A stretch of 64,000 nt of DNA, from positions 33,513,300-33,577,299 of the forward strand of contig OX465581.1 in the NCBI GenBank assembly GCA_950022655.1. Reading direction: 5' to 3'. Below are positions 12,873-25,404 of this stretch, piece by piece (the first letter of the stretch is position 1; every line of letters starts with the position of its first letter). Origin of the DNA: Alentia gelatinosa (taxonomy: Eukaryota; Annelida; Polychaeta; Phyllodocida; Polynoidae). The position numbers were made by a program, and so were the translations under genes. The notes below the pieces were generated by a model that saw only the letters and a list, made by a program, of their open reading frames with translations, was not told where the DNA came from and did no database searches.

Positions 12873-13328
12873 TCCCTCCACGATAGTACCTTCGGGAATC
12901 AATCGCACTGATAGGACTAGCTCAAATCTGTAGAAATCCCCACCCCAACTCTCTGATACACCAACGCAGACTCCCTAATAGTCCCATTATCCCCGTATCT
13001 TTCAAGTTCAATACTACTGTTCACTTTCGCCGCCCACCCTAATCCACCCCTGTACAAAAACTACCCCCATGTGCTTGCACCCACACCCTCCGGTGAATAG
13101 ACGGCACGACCAGCGGGGTCCTCCAGGGACTGTAGTCAGTATGGTCAACGTTGATAGCCTCCACGGTCTGTGTTCACAGAGAATGTGCGTCGCAAATAAC
13201 CATTAGCCAGCTTTTTATTCTCAGACCAACACACTGCACCTTCAACCCACCCCCACCCTCCTGCATCTGAAAAGTCATCTCATACCCAGTCTCCACAGGT
13301 CTGTCTGCGTATTTTTTGTTGTTGATAG
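12873..13328. other. Non-genic, C-rich sequence
   Basis: C-rich plus strand (many CACCC and ACTCCC strings). No open frame of interest and no RNA gene seen. Confidence 0.4.
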
Positions 13329-13451
13329 ATTTCTTTATTGACTGAGGTAGTTTACAACTTCAATGGAATTTGACAATACTATAACAAGGAGTCAATAAAG
13401 CGGCCACGGTATCAGCTGCTATCATGGCAACTGGTTTTCATTACCAGGCCT
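13329..13451 (+). repeat. Dispersed repeat pair, copy 1
   Basis: Starts ATTTCTTTATTGAC and ends GGCAACTGGTTTTCATTACC-AGGCCT. An internal GGCCACGGTATCAGCTGCTA matches GGCCGGTGACATCAGCTGTT in the copy at 21.3 kb. CTTTATTGACT and AGTCAATAAAG form an 11-bp inverted pair inside this copy. Confidence 0.55.
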
Positions 13452-13552
13452 ACATTTTGACTTATAACACCCCGTTTAACTTATATCATCTTCAACGGGA
13501 AGACACCCTGTTAAAGATTTTATTCAACTTAGAGACCTGCAGCATTGGTGCG

Positions 13553-14634
13553 TTAGCAGGTCTCAGGATCGCTTTTTCTTGACACTGACAGTGTCTTTTG
13601 ACAATGGCGGTCCCACAATATGCGGGCCCAGACCACCACCTCTGGTCCCATTTTGTCACTGGCATCGGTCATGTCATATAAGCCGTCATGGTAGGAATCT
13701 GCAGCGTCTACCTGGTCTTCTTCTTGAGGGATTTGACCACACTCCAACTCTCTGTTGGAACTCGGGAGTCAGAGTGACAGGCAGCTTTATGGCAATGCTT
13801 TCACTGTGGTGGCGGCAAGAGCCATAGTCGTATGATTTTTTTCCCTTTCATCGAGAAAAGTGGCCATCATTTCTTGGAATTGGTCCATTTGTGTACCATG
13901 GTTAGGCCCTGAACAGTCAGATCTGGCTGGTGTGATACCACACCTGACATCTCTCTCAAGGGAGATTTTGGCTTTGCTGGTCTATGGCAGTCCACGTTTG
14001 CCTTTGACCCTTGTCCCCCTGCTCAACCTCCATGTTGGTGAGCTGCTTGACCGGATCAAAACTCGTAAATGTTGAACAAAAGCTGTGTGTAAAGACTTCA
14101 AAACGCTACTCAGTTAGGGACGAAGTATAATGCTTTTAGGGGGACCGATGATCTTGCTTCTCAAATCGTATAATGCTCCTGTTTTTTGGGTTTTTTTAAA
14201 AACAGGATCGAAGTGAGTCACTGCCGAGTGGTTTTACTGTGAGGAAGCCACTGCTTGTATTTTCGTTGACCTCTGACAGACCAGTAACAAGAAGTAGACT
14301 TAGGGTAAAAACTTTACTATCAGTTTGACACATCATATACTTGATATTCCCGTTTGCGAATGAATTCAATCAGAGAACACAGTCTGTCAGAATAGCAGGG
14401 GAGAAAACAAAGGGTGCAAACTCCCACCCTAAATGTGTACATTTTGGGGAGCTATGGATGCTGATTTGTCGGGCCCCAACAACAACAAAAAGATAGGAAT
14501 TCATAAATGAGTATTTTACTTTCTTCAACAAACAGTTCCATGATTTCAGATTCCTTGATCGGCCCCTTTACTGTTCGCACCAATTTTCCAAAAGATTGCT
14601 TCAGATGTGATACAGGAACGGTCAGGCAGGACAA
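13553..14634 (-). pseudogene. Decayed multi-frame protein-coding relic, possibly gag-like
   Basis: Reading the minus strand, short protein-like stretches follow one another in shifting frames. They are LTVPVSHLKQSFGKLVRTVK ... KESEIMELFVEESKILIYE (14.63-14.45 kb), MEVEQGDKGQRQTWTAIDQQ near 14.03 kb, MDQFQEMMATFLDERE ... TTMALAATTVKALP near 13.9 kb, KLPVTLTPEFQQRVG, and ECGQIPQEEDQVDAADSYHD ... DKMGPEVVVWARILWDRHCQ (13.75-13.55 kb). Stops and frameshifts separate them. The charged, Gln/Met-rich style with DEREKNHTT recalls retroelement gag-like or orphan transposon proteins, but no catalytic motif is visible. I see no flanking terminal repeats. Confidence 0.25.
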
Positions 14635-15250
14635 ATGCAGGTCTGGGCCATATATATCATAGGCTTAGAGGAAAGGGTTCAGGATGGGAAGCCGACACAG
14701 CGCCAGATGAGACGGGATGGGATCGAACGACTTCGGCCTCCGGGATGTAGAGTCCTGTCCAGGGCTGCTGGAGAACTACAGCTCTCTACCTCCTAATCCC
14801 CGGCAGTAATGCAACTGGAGGCTCGTTTGTAGGGGATTAACCCGATGCTCGACTCCCCTAAGCTCCCTGCTTTGCATACAACGTCCCTGCCTATAACGCT
14901 GGATTTACTTCTGGGATACCTGCCTGAGCCGCGGCATCATTAACAATACTCAGTGTCAACGTATGACAGGGAAGGTGGAAGGGGTACTTGGAGGGAGGAA
15001 GGGGAGATAGGCGGTAGGTGGCTGGAGAACACCTAGTTAGACGCAGAGGCACGGGGACAGGAAGTGTGGGGCCGTTGTAAGAATGGAATGAGAGGGTAAA
15101 GGATGGAGGTGGGAAAAAGGAAAGGAGGGAAGGAAGTCAATTGGGGCAGGAAGGGCAGCAGAGAAGCAAGGAGGACAGCAGTTAGACAGGGATGCCAGCT
15201 GACAGTCAGGAGACCAATAGACAGATGGAGGCGAACAGACAAGTAGGGAG
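14635..15250. other. Non-genic sequence leading into minisatellite
   Basis: On the minus strand near 14.71 kb GTTCGATCCC resembles a tRNA B box, but no matching A box fold was found. A purine-rich GGAGG tract begins near 14.97 kb and grades into the 20-bp array. Confidence 0.35.
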
Positions 15251-15820
15251 GCCAGCAGAGAGGTCACTAGAGACAAGGAGGTCAGCAGAGAAACAAGGAG
15301 GTCAGCAGAGAGACAGGGAGGTCAGCAGAGAGAAGGGGAGGCAAGCAGAGAGACGGGGAGGTCAGCAGAGAAACAGAGAGGTGAGCAGAGTAACAGGGAG
15401 GTGAGCAGAGAGACAAGGAGGTGAGCAGAGAGACACGGAGGTCAGCAGAGTAACAGGGAGGTCAGCAGAGAAACAGAGAGGTCAGCAGAGTAACAGGGAG
15501 CCCAGCAGAGAGACACGGAGGTCAGCAGAGTAACAGGGAGGTCAGCAGAGAGACAAGGAGGCCAGCAGAGAGACAGGGAGGTCAGCAGAGAGACAGGAAG
15601 TTCAGCAGAGAGACAAGGAGGCCAGCAGAGAGACACGGAGGTCAGCAGAGTAACAGGGAGGTCAGCGGAGAGACAAGGAGGTCAGCAGAGTGACAGGGAG
15701 GTGAGCAGAGTAACAGGGAGGTCAGCGGAGAGACAAGGAGGTCAGCAGAGTAACAGGGAGGTCGGCAGAGAGACAGAGAGGTGAGCAGAGTAACAGGGAG
15801 CCCAGCAGAGAGAAAGGGAG
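15251..15820. repeat. 20-bp minisatellite, about 28 units
   Basis: Unit AGACAGGGAGGTCAGCAGAG with common variants AGACAAGGAG, TAACAGGGAG, GTGAGCAGAG and CCCAGCAGAG. Because 20 is not a multiple of three and the unit lacks stops in several frames, long spurious open frames arise on both strands. Confidence 0.95.
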
Positions 15821-18328
15821 GGCCAGAGTAAATGACAGCAAACCTGACGGTGATGAGAAATGCAATGAGTGGTCAGCGCAATTGCAAAGCAGAAAATGCT
15901 TGGTTGCAACTAATCGAGATTCAAATTGGCTATGAGGAAAAAGATGAATCAGGGAATCGGCTCTGGCGCCCAGGAATCCTGTCTCATTAGGCATAATTCA
16001 AGTGAAGGGAACCACATGCGTTTGGTATTTCAAAAAATGCTGCTCGATCTACTAACGATCAACTGGTAGTGATACCAGGCACGCGCGTGCAGCGCACACG
16101 CACCGCCAGCCCGGCCGGATTTCCACCAGATATTAATAATAGAGCGGTACATTGAACACCATCTGAAATCGTTTAGCATTGGTTTTACAATGTGAAGTTT
16201 TTAAGAGCAAACTTCACTGTGATCATACCATCACGCTTACATCCGATGGCAGTTGTTATTAATCTTGTCCAATGAATGGCTTGTAATTATGGAACGAGAC
16301 TGCAAGATACACAGAAACAAAGCCTGGGTAGAAAGCAGCGATAAAGCGTTCCCATCATGAACGATCGATGCCTGATCATTCGCCAATTAGAGCCTCACAC
16401 CTAGGGCTATAATCAATTCTCGACTTGCTCTATCCTGAGGGTCGGAGTGGCCCAATTTTCAGGAGGTTACCGTCTAAGAATCCAGGCCAATTTTCATGAT
16501 ATGCAGTGATTGGCACAACTCGGTTTGAGGTTGGTAAAACAATGATGTCGGATGCACACAATTTGGCACTGGATCGTGGGAGTAAATATGGAGGACGGAT
16601 TTACGGTTTGCCTCAATGGGCCACAAGAAATGTAAAGGGAAAGTTGTAAATTATGTAGCGCGTAGTGTTTACTATAATGCGATAATGTCAAAGTAAGGGG
16701 TTTACTGCAACTGTAAAGGCTAGAAACAATCTATACTTGTAATAGAACATACCGTTGTATCATTATCAATATCTTCGCGCACATTTCCTCGTGGTTTGTA
16801 AAAGAATCTACATGTATATAAATATGCGTGTTGAAATGATTGAACCATAGTAAATACGATTAAGTCGTAATTATGGGGCAGAGACAAGGTAGATGACTGC
16901 ATAAATGTACTATTCAATATAAAAGCACAGGCTTGATGTACACCAAAGGCAAAATAATGTCTTGAAAAAATGAAAGGAAAACCAGAAGACTTTCATCCCT
17001 GCTCTAGCCTGATGGAACTAGTAGTGAAAGTTTGTTCGTCATTACATGAAGGAGAGCCGAAATCCGTAATAGAAATACAAATGCAATGAATACTAGATTT
17101 GTTTTACTCAAAGGCAGCAACATACTGGAGACAGACCTGTCAGCCTCGTATTCTAAACACGAATACTAGATTTATTTGAACTCTTAGGCGAAGTCTTATT
17201 AAACAACTTTCTTACTTTTCTTATTCGTTCTCTGGAAGGTTATGGGACAGCGATGGGTAGGGATCGAGCAGGCATTTCGCACAGTGATCCTCACTGAACT
17301 TTGAGTGAATGGTTGCGGTTTCCTTAGCCGAATTCGGCAAGTCTGGACTGAATACATTCATTTCAGGAATGACCTGCCATAGGTCAATTGTCTCACCCCC
17401 AAACACATCAATCACACTCAGGCGTCAGGAATATGAAATCTGGTGCCGCCTGGTTCAATTATCATCGCGTTCAGCAGGAGATCTCCATCTACATGCGTAG
17501 TGCAGTGCCCACAGAGGAGCGACGCGTACCTGGCGTTATTCCAGAGAGGAAAGTCCACATGATTCCCCGCCTCCTCCCGAAAGCTCCACAATATCGGTCA
17601 GGGCAACCGCCCACCCCAGCCATGTCCGGGCCAAAATGAAATGAACACTTGGGTACGCAGAAGGACCGATGTGTGGCGATACAAACACGCTCAGGGCACG
17701 CCTAGCAACGCGAGTGGCTCGGGGCGAGGGTTGAAGGTGAGCTGCTCCCCAAACTGCGTCATTGTCACACCGCACCGTCGCGTGCAAGTAGCAGGAGTCT
17801 GTTGTGACACACTTGCTACAACAAGACATCAACAGTTCAAGAGCTGACCTTTGCACTAGAGCGTGGGCGGGCAACAGACACGGGGCGGGAGTTGCTGAAT
17901 GAAGTGCTGAATCGTTTATGACGGAGACCTCCTTGGGGTTCGGGGGAGAACATTATTTCAAAGCACACATCCATGAAGGTCTCAGTAATAGTGCCCGTCT
18001 AGATACATGTACTTAAGTGGTGCTGTCCTGACAGACAAAGGTATCACTTTCCTAAATTCCATTAGCGAATCATCAGTGTCCCTGCTTCTTCCTTATCACT
18101 CCTGTTGTTTGCATGAAATACGGCCGTTCTTGAAGTAAGTTGTCTCTTTTTCTGAGAGAGCATGATGCGCTCGTCCTCGTACCTTAATTCACTTCTTTCC
18201 TGCGATTATGTAGATTTGTTTCCCCTAGGTTAGTGAGGGAAAAACGTTTTCAGCCAAAAGTTCATCAACAACTGACTATAGCTTCTGTACTCGTGTTTCC
18301 CATTAAAAGATATATAGTAATAATTGGA

Positions 18329-18330
<2 letters not shown>
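15821..18330. other. Non-genic sequence with one GC-rich patch
   Basis: The patch 17.52-17.87 kb is GC-rich and open on the minus strand for 112 codons (CCSKCVTTDSCYLHATVRC). It has a fair acceptor TCTTGTTGTAG near 17.82 kb but no clear donor, so it may hold an exon I cannot define. The remainder is AT-rich and empty. Confidence 0.35.

Positions 18331-18389
<59 letters not shown>
18331..18389. repeat. (TA)n microsatellite, about 29 repeats
   Basis: Uninterrupted TA dinucleotides over 59 bases. The open frames with Tyr-Ile runs that cross it are artefacts. Confidence 0.98.
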
Positions 18390-18391
<2 letters not shown>

Positions 18392-21261
18392 CTACGTTAT
18401 AGATGTAAATTCGCCATGCCCTATCGCGCCACCCTCGTTGAAACAACTGGGAAATAGCCTCCTTTTCGATAAACACCAGAAAAGAATATGGATGACAGCG
18501 AGCCTGCCTGTGCTGACGGGCGGTGCTGTCTCCCTCATGGCCTCCTGTAATGCGATTATCACGTTCTCCGAGGTCGTCGTGAGCAACTCCTTGCTGCAGC
18601 AAACATCTGTGATTTCTTTTCAGTTTGTCTCCGATGTGCCATTTTATAAGCCTCCATGCGTGTCCACCTGATACTGTTGCGAGAGCACCTTTTATCCGGG
18701 TGTAAGGCGATAGACCATCTCTCTGTGTCGTCGGCTCACTCAGTCTGTATGAGAAAACCCTGCTGAAACAGCATCAGATACTTGCCAGCCCTGAGGTGAT
18801 TGGTTACACTCTTAAAGTACGGCTGATATACGCATGGTTTGTAATTCATTATCAACCCTGTTTTTCCATGGCTCTATATGCACATTATATTTCACGTGTA
18901 CAGACGAAGTATGAATATTTAAGGCTGAAACCCGGTACTCCAGAAAAATTCCCGATCAAGTTCAGCTCTCGGATGATGCTTCACTGGTCGCCTAATTCCC
19001 TGCCTCCCATGATTCATGTCTCTTTGGCTGGAACAAACCTATTAGGCATAGGATAGAAACTATTTAAGACAGGAAACCACTTCCCTTTTGGAAATAACGG
19101 ACTCCTTTTCCTATAAATCCAATACCTTGTTGTGGTACGGGAGTACAACCATAATAAACAAAGTTTAATCTACAGATCATCCTCATTAGATGCTGTAGCA
19201 TAGGGGATTTTGCCTTCTTTTGAAAAGTGCATCTAACATTTCTTTCAGAACAAGGTGGTATATAACATACAGATAATAAGGATTTATTTTGTGAGTATCT
19301 TGTTTAACGCTACACGCTGCTATAACAGGGCAGTCTAGGGGCCTATCCAGGGCTCAAGTTCAAATGTGTATTTCTCTTCACTCTATTGGTTCTATACCCT
19401 TTTGATTGATGACGACGTATCTTTGCGCAGGTAAAATCACGCTAAATAATAGGTATGTAATAACCTTAACGCGTAAATGTGTTAAACGTAACCCTTTTAA
19501 ATTTGTATCAGCTTGATATTTGCCCCGCATCTGTTTGCCCATAATTCTGCTGTCAAACAAGTGAAACTCCAATTTACACATACTTGTATAACATATTTTT
19601 CGAAGTACTGCAGAAATGTACAAAGTGTGTAGCCCCTCCTCAGCTGCCCTTGTAGGCAGTAGCAACATCTACTTCGGAACAAACATTACTACAGACCTTA
19701 GCCAAAGGTCCATTCACTATGAGAAAGCCATGCAGATGTCAGTACAGATGTGGCGCACTTTCACTGCTGAGACGGCTTTCAGCAGACATTTAATTATTCC
19801 AGAGTTATGAATCCAAGACATTGGATTCATCTTAACTGTCAAGTTGCCATACCGATCAGGTCTCAGTTCTAACACAAGAGGATCGAATGTCAATGATCTT
19901 TGTGATGTATTAAAGCTAAAACTTTATTAATATCGTCACTGATGCTCAGCTACTGTATATTTCTTGCACACAACCGTAACACACAGTAATGTGATCCATA
20001 CGGATAATCGAATTGGACGGATATCAAATGACTCAAAATTCCATCATGTCATAATGCTAATTCCAACTCAAACTCCACGTCAATGCTCGACAAGCCAAAC
20101 AAAGGCTAGTCAAACGTGCAGGTCACATATTCTGATATGAGCTAACATGTGTTGTCTGCACTCATGTTGAGCTGCCTTCCGGATTTGAAACGGGTATTTT
20201 GATGAGTATTTGATAAGTAGTTGGATCTCTAGACATTTCTTATCTCAAAATACTGTTTAATACATGTCTTGGGTTGTTCACTATTGGTCAAGATAGCCTT
20301 TAGTATATGGAGGAATGGGAGTGCACCTTGCATTCATGTAATGGCCAATACCGAAACACACTGATCCACGCCATGTGCATATTTAGTAGAGTTTCCACGT
20401 TAATTCCAATCGATTAACTTCGACCCCTCTAGTACTGGCAATTCCAATGGTACAACGGTCCTATACATGTGTAATTACAGGATACATATTGGAAAGGATT
20501 TGCAAAGCTGTTATCAAATTAGCATTGTGCTATTTGGGGGCAACTACCACGATTGATATCTATGTAATAATAAACAGAATAAGAATCATTTGGTATCAGC
20601 CGCTGTATGTATAAGTAGAATATCAACAAAAATGCATATGCCAACTACAGCATGGCTCCAACTCCAGCACCAGTCTGCTCTGGAAACCTAGATTCCAGAA
20701 GAGATAACCCTTGCTCATACTCTTGGAACCAAAGCTGATAATCAGGAAAGAAAGAGAGGTACATGGGTTAGGCAATGTAACTAGCTTTCTGAAGGTACGA
20801 TAAGTTGAGGTAATCAGAGGAATTTGATCTCCTTAGCCATTTGCTCATATAATAAACCCAATTACGGTAGCTCGTGTTGTTCACATCGCTACATCCTCCA
20901 GATCTATAACCAAACACAGTCTCTAAACTCTACATCCACATCAGTATTGTGAACCTGGAAGTAGAATGTCACTAGAAATACCACTCTATCGACAGCTGAC
21001 CGCAACTTGTATTTTATATTTAGTTTTGGTATTTTATCTATCCCAGTTTTCTTTTGTTTATTTTCTTTATTGACGGCCATTTTCACATGCACTTACTTTG
21101 TACATACAGTGTCATATTTTGTATGGCGCTACCAATAAGGAGGATATATACCAACCTATTTGAGGCTGGTTTCAATTACCTGGCGATTCATCATTACAAA
21201 ATCCATCTTATAATAGCATACTGTGCCGGGATGGGAAAATCCCCCAAAAGAATTTTCAATC
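18390..21261. other. Non-genic sequence
   Basis: AT-rich with no splice-bounded coding patch. Short open frames on both strands lack any motif. I see no RNA gene or repeat. Confidence 0.45.
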
Positions 21262-21387
21262 ATTTCTTTATTGACAACAATGGATAAGGTGTACTGAGAA
21301 TTCCAGTTTTTCAATTCTTATACATGTAAACAAAGAGGCCGGTGACATCAGCTGTTAACATGTCAGCTGGTTTTCATTGTCAGGCCT
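21262..21387 (+). repeat. Dispersed repeat pair, copy 2
   Basis: Begins ATTTCTTTATTGAC and ends CAGCTGGTTTTCATTGTC-AGGCCT, matching the copy at 13.33 kb in order and orientation, with diverged middle sequence. Confidence 0.55.
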
Positions 21388-23634
21388 GTTGGATTAAGTA
21401 TACGAAGTGTCGTTGTTACTTTGGCTCATATGATATCACCTCATATGATATCATACTCTGATACTGCTATACATACTTCGGCCCTGCCAGCACACTCTGG
21501 AAGCTAGTTTCACTAAAATACCTGATTTTGAAATCAAATTTGTCACTCGCTTCGATCGCACTATTAGCCCAGCAGCAGATGTGAATACGCATAAAGGTAC
21601 CATATGAGGTAGGTGAACTTACAAAAATTTCAGACAGACCATCTGACAGCACACCTGTGGTCTCCAGGTTCTGATTACACAATGGCAGTGCTCCGCTTGG
21701 GCTCCCAACAGGAGTTTCCCATCACATGCCACGGTCATGTTTAAGACACCCGCTGCCCGAGGCCAAACCATTCACAGACGTGACATGCCCTTTACATCAA
21801 CGAACTCTCTTGCTAAAACAGACTGGTTCTTCCATTCTCATTCCCGAGTTAGATTAATCCCACCACCCAAATCTTCACAGATTCTTTTTAATTGATAACG
21901 AAATACTCAGAATATCGCTTTTCAAGATACAAGTATTCTGGTTAATATATTACGTAGCTTTAATATCTTCATTATTTAGCTGGATTTTTCTTGGTAAGAC
22001 TTTTTTATATTTTTTTAATTTTCATTAGGGTCGAGCTACAAGCATATCCAGGTTCGGCAAACGCCTGATCTTCCACCTGGTCCCTCCGACGGTTAACCAA
22101 TACGTATTCTTCGTTCACTTATTCTAACAGAGTAAGGGGGTAATTGTAAGACTTTATTTCTATTTCTCAATAGAAATCAGTTCTTCCTTTGAAAACTCGT
22201 ATTACAACTATTTACATCGTAGTCTTATATATCTTCCTCGCCAAAACTGAAGAAAATGATAAACACAAAATAGAGGTGGGAGGATGACAAGAGATGAGTA
22301 AAAGCAAGAACGGGAAACAGCCAAACAGAGACATAATAACCATCGTAAACATGGAGAGCCATTCCAGACACAGCCTAAAAGATAAAAACAACTCAACTCC
22401 TTAAAGCGAATCTAGTTCGTTGCACACCAGCATCAAGGTTGTCCCAGAGTATTTTCGTCTCTAAACATAAAAAAGCATCTTTAAATTTGGGACTTCTGTG
22501 TCATAATCAGCTTTATGTTTTTAGTTACTCTTAGATCCTCGACATATAAAACTTTCAGTAGAACATTTTATTTCAAGCACATATTACACGTACTCCCACT
22601 CATTTTCTACAATCTTGTATTCGGTTGGGAATATGGTACAGCCACGGAATGAAAACCCGCGGGATTTAGTTTGAGCACAGCTCACGTATTCCTAGTCTGC
22701 AATACCAGTCTTGAAGACATTCCCCTGTAATGTATACATATATAGTTTCCATCCTTGTCTTTACTGAAGCTGCTGCCTCTATAATTAAGACTTATCAAAG
22801 ATTACATTAAGACCTATCAGAGCTTACTATGGATATCCCTGTTCTCTCTATCATTTTAGGCCCCATGTGATCGTTAATGTATAGATGATTATAAAGTAGT
22901 GAGGCGTTTGCTCAAGGTGGTGGCCCCAAGCAGACCACTTTAGTTCGCCTGATCGCCTCCTTATATGATAAATGCAGGGTACTATGAGGGAAGGCTGGAT
23001 ATCGAGACGGTGAGGGGTTGGTATGAGGGGTCCATTAGAGCAGAGTCTGTGACATAAAACCTGCACCGTATATCGCCACATGTCACATATTGAATTTCGC
23101 GACAGTTGGACATCTATGTACTTAATCTCTAACGACATATATTTAAGACGCATTTCTTATCATATGAAAAAGTGACCACTGATGAATCTCAACAAGTAAT
23201 AATGTATAAACAGTCAGATCAGAGTCAAACCGAAATTCTACCTCTATGTTCATGAAAATTTGAAGACATGGTTAGTGTCGCTGGATGGAATCTCAGCAGA
23301 GATATTTTGGTGGGAAATATTCAAAGAGTTGGAAGAACGAGGTGAATATATTCGATCAAAATATCGAGAAACAGATCTATGGAATTGAGATACACTTACT
23401 ATGTCTCCTTATCATTTATACCTAAAAATGATTTAAAACGACATTTTACCATTTTCTAAGGTATTTTTTCGAGAATGAAAATGGTCACATGGTACGAAGG
23501 GACGTATGAATTTTCTTTCGTCACTCAGCGACAAACAGAAACTGTACTACTGATCAGTAAGAGTGAGACTTTCGCCCACATGTATATAACAATATCTTCC
23601 TCCCCAAGGAGTAGATAAGGGACCTACCTTATCT
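21388..23634. other. Non-genic sequence
   Basis: CTCATATGATATCA is directly repeated near 21425 and 21441. Otherwise it is AT-rich and no gene is visible. Confidence 0.45.
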
Positions 23635-23649
23635 CCCCCCCCCCCCCCC
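23635..23649. repeat. 15-base C run
   Basis: Homopolymer C directly before the dispersed repeat starting at 23651. The other forward copy at 58.66 kb has only CCC here. Confidence 0.9.
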
Positions 23650-23650
23650 T

Positions 23651-23945
23651 GGTATTTTTGTCCCATAGGCTTAACATTGAGAACTCGTTCTCCATGCCCT
23701 TATAAGTATTATAGTCCATTCCCCATGGAATATATTCTGTGCATCGTCCATTCTATTAGCATATACAGGAGTTAGATGAATACAAAAAGCAATTCGTTTC
23801 GGTCAAACTCCTTGTTCTCCGACTCGTTTGAATGCTACGTGATATTCATTCGGCTGTCGCCTTGTTCATATCACCCCCCACCAAACTCGTGGAGAACGAC
23901 GACTTTGAGCAAAACTTGTTGGTTTCTTCTATAGTCATAAACCAT
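23651..23945 (+). repeat. Dispersed repeat family, copy 1 (about 295 bp)
   Basis: Shares GGTATTT-TG-CCCATAGGCTTAAC, GAACTCGTTCTCCATG, AGCAA-T-GTTT-CGTCAAA and CAAAACTTGTTGGTTTCTTC in order with 58663-58925, and the first half with 41408-41228 (inverted). No coding capacity seen. Confidence 0.8.
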
Positions 23946-23961
23946 GAAGTAGATTTCTTAC

Positions 23962-24046
23962 ATCTGAGTTGACCACCACTCTCCGCACAGTTCATCGTGA
24001 CAAGAAGAATCACAATGAATAATACCCAGAGACCAGTCAGCGCCTC
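23962..24046 (-). CDS. Candidate exon encoding a hydrophobic (signal or membrane) segment
   Basis: On the minus strand a strong acceptor (GTTTGTTCCCGACAG) is followed by 85 nt ending at AGAT|GTAAGA. The phase-0 frame reads EALTGLWVLFIVILLVTMNC then AESGGQLR. That is a 16-17-residue hydrophobic run followed by small and polar residues, as in a signal peptide or membrane anchor. There is no upstream ATG in this exon, so a preceding exon is needed. The GC-rich flank at 24.06-24.29 kb lies on the 5' side. Another frame also lacks stops through most of the exon, so coding status is unproven. It sits directly beside a dispersed repeat (23651-23945). Confidence 0.22.
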
Positions 24047-25404
24047 CTGTCGGGAACAAACGACGTGACAGGAGACGCTCAGCCCACCGTTTCCGAACGG
24101 GTCGGCGGCGTCTGCTCGCACTTCCGGTTGGCGGGAGTAGTGAGCGGCGTCGACGACGGAGCACGTCAGTTCCACACGCTGCTATCGGCCAGATCGACAG
24201 GCAGCTGTATAGACCTGTCTGTAATCTGGCTGCGCCTCATCAAGCCAAGACCCTCATCAACCAGAGCAGCTCTGAGCAGCTCGGGAGGAAAGAAAAAAAA
24301 CACGCGGAAATGGTGCGTTGATAATAGTTTTATGCGGACTTCAATTACCATATTAATGATAAAACTGAGTCGACATCAAATATTCACGATACAGATTAAC
24401 GTTCCTAAATGCATCTTGTGTGTTTTAACTGGAAAGTTTTAGTTAGCTGTCAAACTGGACCGATTTATCTTCATTCAGATTCGCTAATGAAATAGTTACC
24501 TCCTCGTAAGTCTTGGTGTCTATATTTGGAGAGATCTAACGGAGATTACGTATAGAGCTATTTGCATATAACGTTTTAGCCAAGCATCGTCTGGTTTAAA
24601 ACTTTCTTGTCTGCCTTGTCAATATCTGCCAGCAACACACAAGAATAGGTCTTAGGGTTCGGGCAAGGTATAAGCACAGCTGTACTTAACTCGTACACAA
24701 CAACAACATCGTATATTGAAGAAAGTCGTTATGGAAAATGAAAGGGAAAGCAATGATCTCCATCCACTCACCAACTCTACATTAATCCCTCTTAAGTTAG
24801 CGCTGGCTGGCAGCACGTCTGGCCAGAACGGCTTTACTTTGCCTTTGCTCGATTATTGATGCTCTCCCATGTTCAACATCTACGTAGACCTTCCACTCCA
24901 GGCCTCGTTCTGAGATCACACGACATGAGCCCCATCTATCGGTGCTCCACTCAACCAGCCGGCCTCCACCGGGTAGCTCTGACAGGTCGGTGAGAGAGGG
25001 ACCGGCAAGATGGGGTGCCCTCGTTTATTATTCCCTGTCTGGGGAATTGTGATCCCGGCTTTTATATTGATATTCGGTCGTAAGATGCCCATCTACACTG
25101 AAGAGAATCAATAATGCCAGAATCCCTTACGTGCTCTTAGTCTATCACTAAACTCATCAGCGCTACTTCTACACAAGAGTGACGTTTTGTAATGGATGAC
25201 CGAAGTAGCGTAATTCTAAAATTTGGAGCTGCTAATCAAAGAGAGGTTAGGCTCATCATCGAGAGTTCATGGAACTGACACAAAGATATTAAATGGTATT
25301 AAGTACTTGCACAGTTCTGACAGGAACGTACAGGTACCATCAGTGTAATTAATGTCTTGTAACGTTATTGATATCCCACGCATGTACATGATGGATACTA
25401 TTGT
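24047..25404. other. GC-rich flank then non-genic sequence
   Basis: 24.06-24.29 kb is CpG-rich (GGTCGGCGGCGTC, GGCGTCGACGACGG) with overlapping open frames on both strands. It may be a promoter or exon for the candidate at 24046. After 24.3 kb it is AT-rich and empty. Confidence 0.35.

Noticed and set aside
14700..14860. tRNA gene on the minus strand (GTTCGATCCC)
   Set aside because: No convincing A box, anticodon arm or acceptor pairing could be drawn.
15037..15994. Long open frames with Ser-Leu-Leu-Cys-Trp-Pro repeats
   Set aside because: They are read from the 20-bp minisatellite and have no start or splice context.
18233..18671. Open frames across the (TA)n tract
   Set aside because: The Tyr-Ile runs are encoded by the microsatellite.
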